A stretch of DNA of 64,000 nt from Anas platyrhynchos. Lineage: Eukaryota; Chordata; Aves; Anseriformes; Anatidae. The position numbers and the translations under genes were made by a program. Under the pieces are notes generated by a model. It was not told the DNA's origin. It ran no database searches and saw nothing but the letters and a program-made list of their open reading frames with translations. Positions 49,801 to 61,800 of this stretch are shown here, one piece after another. The stretch covers positions 4,311,001 through 4,375,000 of the forward strand of contig NC_092607.1 of the NCBI RefSeq assembly GCF_047663525.1. Direction: 5' to 3'. Each line of letters starts with the position of its first letter. Position 1 is the stretch's first letter.

Positions 49801-52800
49801 TGAATCGGGAGCGCTGGGTGTCCGCCAGCCTTGGCATGGGAGGTACCAGGCTGGGGCAAGTTCTCCACACTCAGGATGTGGCATGGCACCAGAGAGCTTG
49901 ATTTATTGATTTCCTGAGGGATTGGGATGGGTTGCCTTGGAAGAGTTTCTAACGGATCTCTCTGGAGACCCTGATCCAGTCAAAGAAGCTTTTCTGTGTG
50001 CCTCCTATTACAAACAGGGGGACTCAATGCATCCGTCTCTGAAAGCTGTTTTCTCATAGCCATGCAAAGCCTGATCCGTGGAAGTTGGAGGGAAAGCACA
50101 AACATTGAGAATAGCAGCTGTCAGGTATGGGGACACCTAAGGATATTAGCAGCTCTTGCCCTAGCAGCAGTGCATGCTGAGCTTTAGCACCCCAAGTCAA
50201 CGTGAAGGAACAGCTCCTTCTCTCCAGAGCTTCCTTGGATGGTGCCTCTGTGCATCCACCCTGCAGCACATGGGAAGCTCAGGAAATTGAGGAGGATTTG
50301 GGTTTTGCGGTGCTTTCAGAGAATGTGTAACCCCTTGCACAATCTATGGAGGAACATGTTCCTCTAATAGGAACAATGTGGGGGAAATACAGTATCCCTG
50401 AAGGAATGACTGGTGCGTATTGCTTGTCTCAGTGTCTCCAACTGAGAAGATTTCTCTAATACCACATCTTGCTTTTCCTCTCTGTTTCTCTTGCAGGAAG
50501 GACGATGCCTCTACGTGATCCTACTGATGGCCCTGTACTGGTGCACAGAGGCGCTGCCCCTGGCTGTGACAGCCCTGCTGCCCATTGTCCTCTTCCCCTT
50601 CCTGGGCATCCTCCCGTCTAACAAAGTCTGCCCGCAGTATTTTCTAGACACCAATTTCCTCTTTCTCAGTGGTTTAATCATGGCTTCAGCCATTGAGGAG
50701 TGGAATTTGCACCGCAGGATCGCTCTCCGGGTCCTGATGCTGGTGGGAGTGCAGCCAGCCAGGTGACTGTGGGGACTGGGGGGTGTCCATGGGGGGACAC
50801 AAGCTGCAGGTGGCCGGGACACAGCCCTGATCACACACTGCTTTTTCCTATTAATTTTATGATATCCCCACACATGAGCTTTTCTTCCTGTAGCTAGAAT
50901 ATGTTAACACTTGCCAAACTCAAGACATTCAGCTTTTTCTTTATTCTCTCTTCCAGGTTAATTTTAGGGATGATGTTGACAACGTCCTTCCTGTCCATGT
51001 GGTTAAGTAACACTGCCTCCACTGCTATGATGCTTCCGATTGCAAATGCAATTTTGAAAAGCCTCTTTGGGGAGAAGGACACCTCTAAGAATATGAACAG
51101 GGAACATGAAGAAATCCAAGGTAATTGAGACAGGGCAGTAGTATAAGCCAGCTGAGGTCTGCCCTGCTGCCATCAAATGCCCCAGTGCTGGTCCCGTTTT
51201 AGTATTTATTTCATTACTGTGGTGGAAGGGTACTGATACAAAGCTCTCTCTTGTCCTGCTCCTTCCGTATGCCATGCCAGAGGCAATGCTTATGCGTTGG
51301 AAATGTCTGGAAAAAAGAGAAATGGTGGTCCCCAGACCTGTCACTGGCACAAGCTGAAGTTCAGCTCTGCGTGCCCACTGGGATGTGGTGATGATGGGGT
51401 TTGTAAGGTGCCTTGCTGTAGGGTGGCCAGGGCTGAGGGGTGCTGTAGTTACCCCTACAGCTGTGTGCTGTGTAATGGTGCCGTGCTGCAGGGATGGGCA
51501 AAGGTTGCAGCCCCTCCGTGGCAGCACACACGGCTTTCCTGTGCTTCTGCACAGGTAATTTCTTCTGTTTTCCTATTTCCTCCCTTGTGAAACTGGAGCT
51601 TGAGCTGGGAGAGAAGGGGAGGATGAAAGGCAGGGCTAGCAGGCTGAACACATAGTTATAAAGTGCTCCATGATGTCCCCTGATCCAGCTCGGTGTCACT
51701 TGGTGTTGAGAGTGAGCAGGTGCTGGACAGGCTTGGTCAGGGCTATGTGGTCAGAGCAAGCCTTCCTCCAGCCACCTCTCAGGAGTTTGGGATTCTGGCA
51801 GACAGGGACGAAAAACAGCAAAAAGGAAATGAAGCAGTGAAGTCCCCTTTGCAGTTATTGCTGATAGTACGATCAGTAGTCATGGCTTCTCTTTTTCACA
51901 CTAATTAGATGTTCTTCTGTCTCTGCAATTTAAAAACAATGGCTTTTGGGTTTCCACTGAGACCTAACGCAGGAAAATGAGTCCTCAGAAGAAGACTGAA
52001 ATATTCATACTCTAATACTAAAGATCTAGTAATTCATCATTAATGTCTAGCAATCATGAGGTGTTTGCACTCTAGGTTGCTTTATCACATTTGCTTTATG
52101 AATTTTTGACCATGCACGTGTAGTAAAATCAACCCCACTGACCTTCTTGCTATGTTTTCTTATTGTATGGAAGCACTGTGTTCTGTGAGCCTGCTTTTAA
52201 CCTTCTTGACCCCATTCTCTGACCTGATTTGAGTGTGTAGTTGTGAGGGCAGTTTAGGAACATATAAAAGCAAGACCCCCATTTTCCTAGACACTGGCAA
52301 GCACAGAGTTAATGTCCCTGGCTCAAAATGCTTAGGTTGCTGAGAGAAGCCAGCAAAGGGAGAGGGATGCAAGTAGAAGAATGAATAAAATGATGCTTTG
52401 CAACTATGATGCGATTGTGTGATGATGTATTTTTCTTTTGAGGTAGAGACTTGTAATAAATACAGGGGAAACATACACATGTACACGTACAGTGATGTCT
52501 CTGATCAAATATTTCTCTGCTGGTGAGATCCTCCAGGTTGCAATCAGCCATGCTCACGTTCAACCATGTGGACAAATTTTTGTAGATGAGTAGATCTGCA
52601 TGCTTGAGTTCATGACAGCTAAGCTTTGGAGTAGATCTGTTCCTCTTTTTTACATTACTAGCTACTGATACAAGAATTCAGATGAGCTTTGGCATTTGAA
52701 ATTTCAGCTGGTTCTGGTTATTCAAGGTGAAGGTGGGATTACGAACTGATCACCAGCAAGCAGGCTTTTTTTTTTTTTTTTTTTTTTTTTTCCAGTGGGT

Positions 52801-55800
52801 GGAAATATTATGAGGGGGTCTTTTATTTTTTTTTAGGAGCAATAGAAATATAATTAAAGCCAAACTGCTCTAGGATAAATCTTTCTGCCTCTAAGATATA
52901 CTAAGTGTTTGAGTGAAATGGCCACTGAATCTGTCTCATGCTGCTCCATGCAAGGCCAGGTCCCAGCTCAGTGTTCTTTTTTTGTTTGTTTGTTTTTTCC
53001 TCTTCTGACTTATGGACCTGTACAAATTTTCAGCCCCTTTTTACGAGTTTCATAGGAAATGATTGTTCTGCAGAAAGTCTGCCTTTCCTTCTCATGGTTG
53101 CCTTTCGCAGACCTTCCTTGAGAGGTAACTCACAGGTGATCCTGGCCAGATGGGATAGGAGTTTGGGCTTAACAGGGGAAAACTGGAAAAATGTTAAAAA
53201 GTGGAATGAAATACATGTATATGTCTATGGCTAAAATGGGACATCAGCGATGAGAGGGCTTGGGCTAAATCTGATGGGGGATCAACAGTCAGCCACAGGT
53301 TAATGTTCTTCTAATTACAACCCTCTAACGCAGCACCCTTGGAATGAAAGCTCAGCATGTGTGCGTCCAAGCCAATTACCTCTGATTCGGTAAATTAGCC
53401 ATGTGTAAAACATGACAGTGCAAAATGGCCTGGCTCACTGAGCCACAATGAGGGGGCTGTCCTCGGCACTCACGTGTGCGAGTCTGGAGACTTTGACCAG
53501 TGGCTCCTCTCTGCGCACTGCTTTCCGTGTCAGGGGCACAGACAGGCACAGATGGTTGGGTTTTGGCCTGAGGAGGGGCGCAGGGAAGTTTGGGAACTGA
53601 TAGGGTGGCTGTGGTGGGTGACAGTGGTCGGCTGGCGCAGGGAGGTGCAGGGATGCACCAAAAACAGGCAAAGCCTGAGGACAGGTACAGAGCCCATAGT
53701 GACCTGGACTAACAGTGGATGAAACTCCTGAACGTTCCTGTTCTACAGAGGATACGGAAAATAGGATTTAGTAGCATATCCCTGCTCCCAACCTCAGGTG
53801 GTCATGCCATGAGCCAGAGCTACAACTGCTACGAGGTTTAAGATGAGATAAGGTTAAAAAAAAAAAGAAAAAAAAGAAAAAAGAAAAAAGTGATTGTATT
53901 GCATTTCTGGTTTATCTTATGGTTTCTCTTTCTGAGTTCTCTCTGGGGCACACACCCATATGTGCGTGGCAGTGTGATGTACACCTCCCAATTTACTGCT
54001 GAAGAGCATGTGGGTCCTTCTGGTCAAGATTTACCCTTTCCCCAAGTGATGCTGAGTCTTGGCTGCCTTCCCTGTGGCTGGTGACAAGGACACTGGGGCA
54101 AAGCCTGTGAGATATGCAGGAGGGTCCCTGAGGACTGTGTGCACCATCAAGTCCCCCCGTGGCAGCTCCAAACTTGTGTTGAGGTTGGGGTTTGGGAGGA
54201 GCTGCCCGGCCAGTTGTGGAGGGGGTGGTGGGCTTGGGAAGGGTCCCTGCTCTCGAGGTGGGTGTCAGGGGACCCAGTACAAAGCCTAATTCCCAAATAT
54301 GTACCACACTGTCCATTAAAGAGGGAAAAACAGCTGCATGGTGACTTCGCAAGCTTCCCAGGGGGAAGGAGGAACTCTGAGGCACTGAGCGCTCCTGCTC
54401 AGCCTCGGGAAACGTGCCCTGGGGATACACCAGGCCCAGCTCTTCTTCCTACTAACAAGCTATGGTTATCTCCCCCCAAAAAAAACTAACCCAAGCCCAT
54501 ACGTGGATATGTGGCACCCCGGCGCCGCTGCCCACACTGGAATACCCCAGGGTCTGAGCAGCGGCAGAAGTAGCACCAGGAGGGAGCACCTCTGGGTGCT
54601 GGAGGAGAAGCGGGGTGCTGCAGCAGGCCCGGAGCGGTGGCAGCAGCAGCCAGGCTGGTTTGTCCCCTCCGGGTGCTCCTGACCCCGACACCACGGCATG
54701 AGCTCCCCCTTCGTTTGTGTGCTCCCTCCTCGGTAAAGGGCAGTTTGCTGCCTTCTGCTGTTTGGGTCGAGGAGGATTTTCTAGATGCTTTGAACTGTTT
54801 TAAAGTCCTAATCTTTCTTTTTCAGCATCTTTACAGCAGAATAAACTTTACACTGTACCAACTGAGCTGCAGTTTCTGGCAAGTACTGAGGAGTAAGTTA
54901 ACTATTAAGTTTGTATTAGAGAGTTGAGACAGAGCATTATCCCCTGAGCTAGACCCAGATGTAGGAATTTGAAATTCAATCACTGAAATGTTTTGATTGC
55001 ACCACAGCTCCCACTCGCTATAGACTGGCCACAGAACCCCTCCTCTCTGTGTCCAGCATCCTTCCACACATCCGCATCACTGCAGAGATTTTCCAGTCAT
55101 CCTGGAGCAGTACCAGAGGTGTCTTCTGCTGGAAAAGAGTTCCTTGGCTTTCCCAGGAGCATCAAAAGTGTGAAGCCAGTGGTGTAAAACCACTAGGATT
55201 TACACAGTGCTGACAGTCCTGCTTTGATAACAACGATGGGAAAGAAACAGCTCTTCAGGAATAGGAGTTTCTTTCCTCTCAGTGCTATCAAAATTTTCCT
55301 TTTGTGTTCCTTTGAGCTCTTTATGCCAAGTTTTTCAAGTGGCTTAGGGGCTTGCCAAGACACACGCAGCGTTCAGGCACTGAGGGTGCTCTGCACGCCT
55401 GCAGGTCCCGCCTGGTGCTTCTCCAAGCCCTCTCCTGCCATGCGGAGCTGCCCAGGTGTCCCAGAGGGCAGCGTGAGCTTGGCTTTCTAAAAACTGGGAG
55501 TTTGCCTTCTTGTCAGGCTCTGTATCGGCCGTGCTGTGTTTAAACCAGGGCTTTCACCGGATTCTCTTTTGGACTGTTTTAAAGCAAAGATCTGACGGAG
55601 GAGAAGGAGGTCGCCAGCGATGCACTCTCAGACTTAAAGAAGGAGGAAGAGTACAAAACAAATATATGGAAGGGCTTCCTCATCTCAATCCCGTACGCAG
55701 CCAGCATTGGGGGAACGGCGACGCTGACAGGAACCGCACCAAACCTCATCCTTTTGGGACAGCTGAAGAGGTATGGGAGGCCGCCCTGGAGAGCCCTGCC

Positions 55801-58800
55801 TGTCTGCCAGTGTAAATCCTGCACAGGCGAGATGTAATCTCTGTCCCTGTGGGAAATTCCCTTCTGTGTCGAGAGCTAGCTTGTAAAATTCATGCCCTTC
55901 CAGAACGTTTTGGGAAACTTTGTGAGTGGATGAAGGCAGAGAGTGGTTGCAGCAGCCTGAGCAGTGCTGAACAGGTTCTCAGTGCCTGTGTGGGTCACCT
56001 CACTGCTGCTCTTAACCCTACCGAGTTTAATGGGACTTGACCACCTGCTTAAAATTAGGCTCGTAAGGGTTGTCAAAAAAAGGGCTGAGTAGTGTTCCGT
56101 GAGCAATTATATCTGCTGCTGTGTGGTAGAAAGGAAAAATAAGGAACCCATTGCTTCTGGCCTGTTTTCCTAGGCATAAAAAATGCCTCCTGTGTTCCTA
56201 GGAGCATAGAGTTGGGCCATCCTAAGAGCCTCCAGATGCTTCTTAATTCTGGTCTCCACAAGCAGTATGTGAAGGTTCTCCCAGGCTCCTGCAACATCCC
56301 GGTGAAGTTCATGTTCAGACCCTCCAGCAGCTATTGCACTACTTAATCCTGACTGTTGAAGAATATTGTCGTAGAAGAGTATCAGCCATCCAGAGAGAGG
56401 TTTTTAAGTCTCTCCCTGCACAGCTGGGCTAGGTGAGCTGTGCCTGGCTGGGTAGCCCAGGGGTTGCGCCTGTGCTCCCCAAATCAGCTAGAGCCCAGAC
56501 GGGTGCTGTGCACACAAGGGAATGTTCTTAAACTGGTGAATTTGTGGGGTATTTTGCTGTTGGTTTCAGATGTTTGCCCTTAAATTGAAGGGTGGTTTTC
56601 CCTTCTTGCATTAACTTGATTTTTTCCCCATTTGCTTAGTTATTTTCCAGAATGTGATGTGGTGAACTTTGGTTCTTGGTTTATGTTTGCATTTCCTTTA
56701 ATGCTGATTTTTCTTCTCGTGGGATGGCTATGGATCTCCATCCTGTATGGAGGAATCAACCTGAGGTATGTTTATATTCCCTGTACATACACGCTGCTCT
56801 GGTTACACCAGCATTGTGAAATACATATTCGTCATGATTCTCATACTAAGTCTAAAAATATCACCCACAATCATCTGCTTGACAGTGGTTTCATCGCTAA
56901 CTTCAGGGTGCTTATGGTGTAACAAATCCTCTGTTTTTAAGAAGCTGTGTGTGTGTTGTCTTCAGCAAAATGCTCCCAGTTCTGTAAACATTTTCTGAGC
57001 ACTGCTGTCACAGAGCATCTGCTTTCTGCTCCCAGCCTGCTTATTGCCGCTAGCTGACTGCTAGGGGAAGGGTTGAATGCAGCCCCGATGGTGGCTGTGG
57101 TCTGTCCAGAAAGGGGCTGGGGCGATTTGGGAAGAGGTTAAAGGAGGAGACGGCTGTGCAACTGCTCAGCAAACACTGAAGAAGCAAAAATCTCTGAACA
57201 CCAAATGAAACAGTAGTGTTTTCATGGCTCTCACCAAAACCCGTTTTGCAAATGTGACTGCATGCAAAGTTTTGGGCTGCAGACATGCGTGAAGACTGGA
57301 ATAAACCCACCAGAGTCAGGCCAGGCAGATTCCCTGCAGGTGGGCATTGCCACATAACACTGAAATAGCTGTGTGATACAAAGTCACCCTGCTCGGGATC
57401 AGCCCCTAGAGATCTGGCATTCAGGTACACACACAGATTACACACACAGAATTTCTAGGTTGGAAGAGACCTCAAGATCATCGAGTCCAACCTCTGACCT
57501 AACGCTAACAGTCCCCAATAAACCATATCCCTAAGCTCTACATCTAAACGTCTTTTGAAGACCTCCAGGGATGGTGACTCCACCACCTCCCTGGGCAGCC
57601 CGTTCCAGTGCCTAACAACCCTTTCGGTAAAGAAGTTCTTCCTAACATCTAACCTAAAACTCCCTTGGCGCAACTTAAGCCCATTCCCCCTTGTCCTGTC
57701 ACCAGGCACGTGGGAGAACGAGGTAGATGCTGGCTGTTAAAATAGGCTCCCGTGGAAGCATCAGGGTTAGGGCTGAATGCTTCTTAAAAAGTCCCCACTC
57801 TACCATCTCAGGTTCCAGGCAGTTTCAAGCATTTTGATGCATGCAGTAGACATTTGCTGAGAAGGACAGGGTTACAGTAATCTCATACCTGGCTGAAATA
57901 CATGTAGAGAATGTGTGTTACACGTGCATTCAGTGAAACACAATTATTTGAGGTTGTTTCACTGCCTTACCTGGGCTGGGGTAAGTCAGCGGCAGAACTG
58001 CTTTGGCAGGAGGGAAAGCAGGATCGGACTTTGAAGACCAGCGTGAAATCTCGGTTGCCCTGGAATTAGTAACAGAAATCTCCTGGAACGTAAGAGCTAG
58101 GATTTGTTCCTAGGGCTGGAACTTGGGTTTGGAACAGATTACTTCATAACAGGGCTTCGTTTTACAACAACGCGTTAATCTATAACTGAGAGTAACGTGT
58201 TTTACTGGTAAACCTCTGCTGCACGCATGCAACCCTGAGTGTACAGAGCTTAAAACACTTGCAGTGGTGCTGCACAGATTATTTTGGAGCCCTTTTTCCC
58301 TCTGTACACTCTCATACGTGATAGTAACAAACTCCTAGTCCTGCTTCCTCCAGGGACCATACAGAACTTCTAATAGATAGAAAAGTCTTTAATTGTTATT
58401 GTGAGTTACAAACACAAATAGCAAGGGGGAAAAAAAAAAAGAGAACAGGTGTCCAAATATTTACATTGTCTCAGAGGCAGGAAAAAAAATCAATGGGAAA
58501 GTTTCAAGCTAGAAAATGACAAATGCCGCTCCTTAAATTGCTGGGGGGGCTTCATGCACAGCTGGGGGATGCTCCGCTGGCTCTCAGCCGCTCTGCGGCT
58601 GCGTGCCCAGGGCTTGCATGAGCCTGGATTCATGCATCCTTTGCTAAGGACTGGGGCACAGCCATGGCACAACTGAGCAGGTGAGGGGAGAGAAGGTAAT
58701 TCTGCTGGCCGAACCCGCTGGCAAAATGTGAAATGTCTCTTCTGCTCGGAGAACGTGATGCTTTTTGTTTTGTTTGGCTCCTCTCTGTCCGCATGGAGCC

Positions 58801-61800
58801 TGGCTTTATTGGGATAGCTGTGGCCAGTGCGGAGCAGAATTCCCCAGTGGCAAAGTGCCTCGGGAGGGACACTGTGAGGCCGCACAAGTACAGCTGCCTG
58901 TCTGCTGGCGCTCGGCTGCTGGGATTGCAACAGCTTGGGAAGAGTGGCTGGCCTTTCTGTATGAGCAGAAAAGTACAGACAGAGGGACGCCGCTACACCA
59001 GCAGGCTGGCTTTGCTTAAATCCAAAAGACATTAAAAGGCTGAGGTGTTGGTTGATTGAGTGAAGATGAAGCTGCTGTTCGTAGCACCCTCCTAGACTCA
59101 AAAAAACAGGTACATCTATTTGAGGTTCAGAAATTCCTGATGATCAACAATTCTTTTGTACAGAAGACCTGGCCATGATTTCCCATTGAAATGGTGATGG
59201 GATGAAGCGTGCTCAGGCACTGCAGGGCCTGTTGGATGCAGCTGGTGTGGACATTGGGCTTTGTAGTTTCACCAAGGTCACAGGCAGGGCTAGTTCAGGC
59301 ATGGGACACGATGGGAGGTGAAGTGTGAGACATGAATATATCATTTGTATGCACATGCTCCAAAGGATCAAACGGCGTGTGCGGTCAGCATACCAGCCTA
59401 AGAGGCTTAGCCAGGAGCACATTAACATTCCCGGCCATGGAGAAATTCCCCACATTTTTGTTGAGCCTCAGCAGCATCCTGAGATTGCCCAGGAAATTGC
59501 AAGTGGCATGAGGAGTGAAGGGACAGGTTCATTTTCTGTGTCACCCGCTGCCTGGTGTTCTGCCCGGGTAGTTATCTGCTTGAGATGATGAAATCCTGCA
59601 CTGCCGGGATTTTCTTTTGGCAATTACAGCCTGTGCTGGGGGAAACAGTGTAGAATATAAATGAGACAAAACTTCCTACCCTCTGTGGGGTTTCTTTTGT
59701 ATGAAAGCAGACTTTCTTCCTCAGTCCTGCTGAACAGTCAGTGTACTTAAGGTGCTTTGCTTTGCTGCGTTTTCATCCCCATGTCCCATCCAGCCACTGT
59801 CTGCCCAGCTTGCTGCAGACTTTTCTGCGTGCCGCTGAGCTGTGTGCTCCTGGTGCCAGGGGATAGGCTCCGTAGGTGACACCAGGGCTTTTCCACTGCT
59901 ATTCAGAGCTGGGCTCCTAATATATCAGAAAGCATGCCCTCAAAATATGAGCCAAGCTCACTATCAGTGTCATTGGGGCTGCTGGCTGTACAAATTCCCC
60001 TATCTGTGCACATGGACGTGGCCACCGGCACGCTTGTGTCTTGTCACGACTGGGAGGAAATATCCACATCCAGCTGCACCCTGTGAGGCGTGGGGCTCTG
60101 TTTGCCAGGCTGTTCCCACTCTCGGTGAGCTGAAGATAATCCAAACAGAGCTGGAGAGACGTGCAGCCACGGGGAGTTCCTCTGGGAAGAAGTTTCTTTT
60201 TGAAGCTTGCAGAGCAGGCACTGAAGGGGTTCACCGAGCGTGCACATGCTGCAGTAGTAAACGCAGCCTTCACAATGGTGCCAGTGATGTTGGGCACATT
60301 TGACGATGTAACTGTGTCTCTTGGCAGGGGCTGGAGAACAAAAAAGTCAAATATAAGAGTGGACGCAGAAGCCCGTGCCAGAGAAGTGATAAAGGAGGAC
60401 TATCAGAAACTGGGCCCGACAAAGTGAGTCATCAAATTGGGACCAAAATGAAAAAGAAATCAAGTGGGTTGGAAATGTCCTGTCTGAAGGGGAGTGAACT
60501 GAGGGAAAGTCTTTTTTTTTTTTTTTAGCAGAAAATGAAATACACATTTCTACTCAATTCATGATGCAGTGAAGTTTACTTTTGTGCATGCTCCCTCCTC
60601 TTCATTTTCACTAACAGGAATAACAGCAAATAGCAGCTTGTACTCAAATCTTATCAAGAACAAAGTTCATATTATTGAGTGGATTCATGCTGGGCTGTTT
60701 AATTACTGTTTGTAGTTTTTCTGCTCCAGGAACCAAAGCAATCCTGTTTGCTTTATGTAACTAACCAATACAAGCTGAATTCTGGAGATTTGTGCATTCC
60801 TGTTTGTAGCTGTTCTGCAAGGCAGGAAGTATTTGCTGAGGAGGCTGATGAATCATAAAATAGATATAAATCATATAGATTGTGGATATACTTTAAGGAA
60901 TCTTAAGAGCTGCTCAAAGAAAGCCTATGGAAACAATTTAAATCCATTTTATGCAGTAGGTCATTTTTCCTGAATAACTCATTCAACGTTATGAGTCGTG
61001 AGGAAAGAATATGACACTTTTAGCTTCTTCTTGTAGTCTATCAGAAGTCTTGTCTTCTGGAAGAAACGTTAAAGTTGCAATGATTAGGGTCATATGGGTG
61101 CCACCAGAAAGAAGCATAAGAGTTTTAGACTTAGGAGAAATGCCCAAAAAGGGGGAAAAAGGAAAAGCTAGGTATCTCCAAGAATCAAAGCATAGGTATA
61201 TCCAACCAGCCACTGATATTCTGGGCAACCAGGGCTGGTGAAGGTTTTTGAAACTGTAGGTCTTAACCTCAAAAGGTCTGTGGTTCTCCCTCTATAAAAT
61301 AATATTCTTATGCTCACGGTGATGCTGGGAGAATTCAGAGATGTTTGTGTCGTGCTATCGACATTGTAATTGTTGCTGCTGTGTGGAAAATGGAGTGGTT
61401 CTTCAAAGACAATTGGTTGGGCCTGTGCTGTAAATGAAAGAAATTGGTTTAGTTGTTCCATTCAGTACATTATCGAGCAGCCTGCAAAATGTCTCTGAAG
61501 AATCAAAGTCCCACTTTGAGGTCTAGGAGCGAAAAAGCCCATTAAGCCATGCTCGACCAATTTGATTAGCAACCCCGTAACTTCAAATCAGTGCAAGTGG
61601 CTTCTTCCCAAGTTTACATGCCCTTCCTTGTGCTCTGAGAGGTTTTATGCAGAGTTTTAAGGCATTGTCTTGGATAAATCTTGACCACACTAGAATCAAA
61701 CCTTAGCTTAGAGTATGATACTGCCATTTAAAGATTCCCCTGCTATTTGTCAACGTGTCTAAGGGATACTGTTTAGGTTTTGACCTTGGGGAATGTTGTT

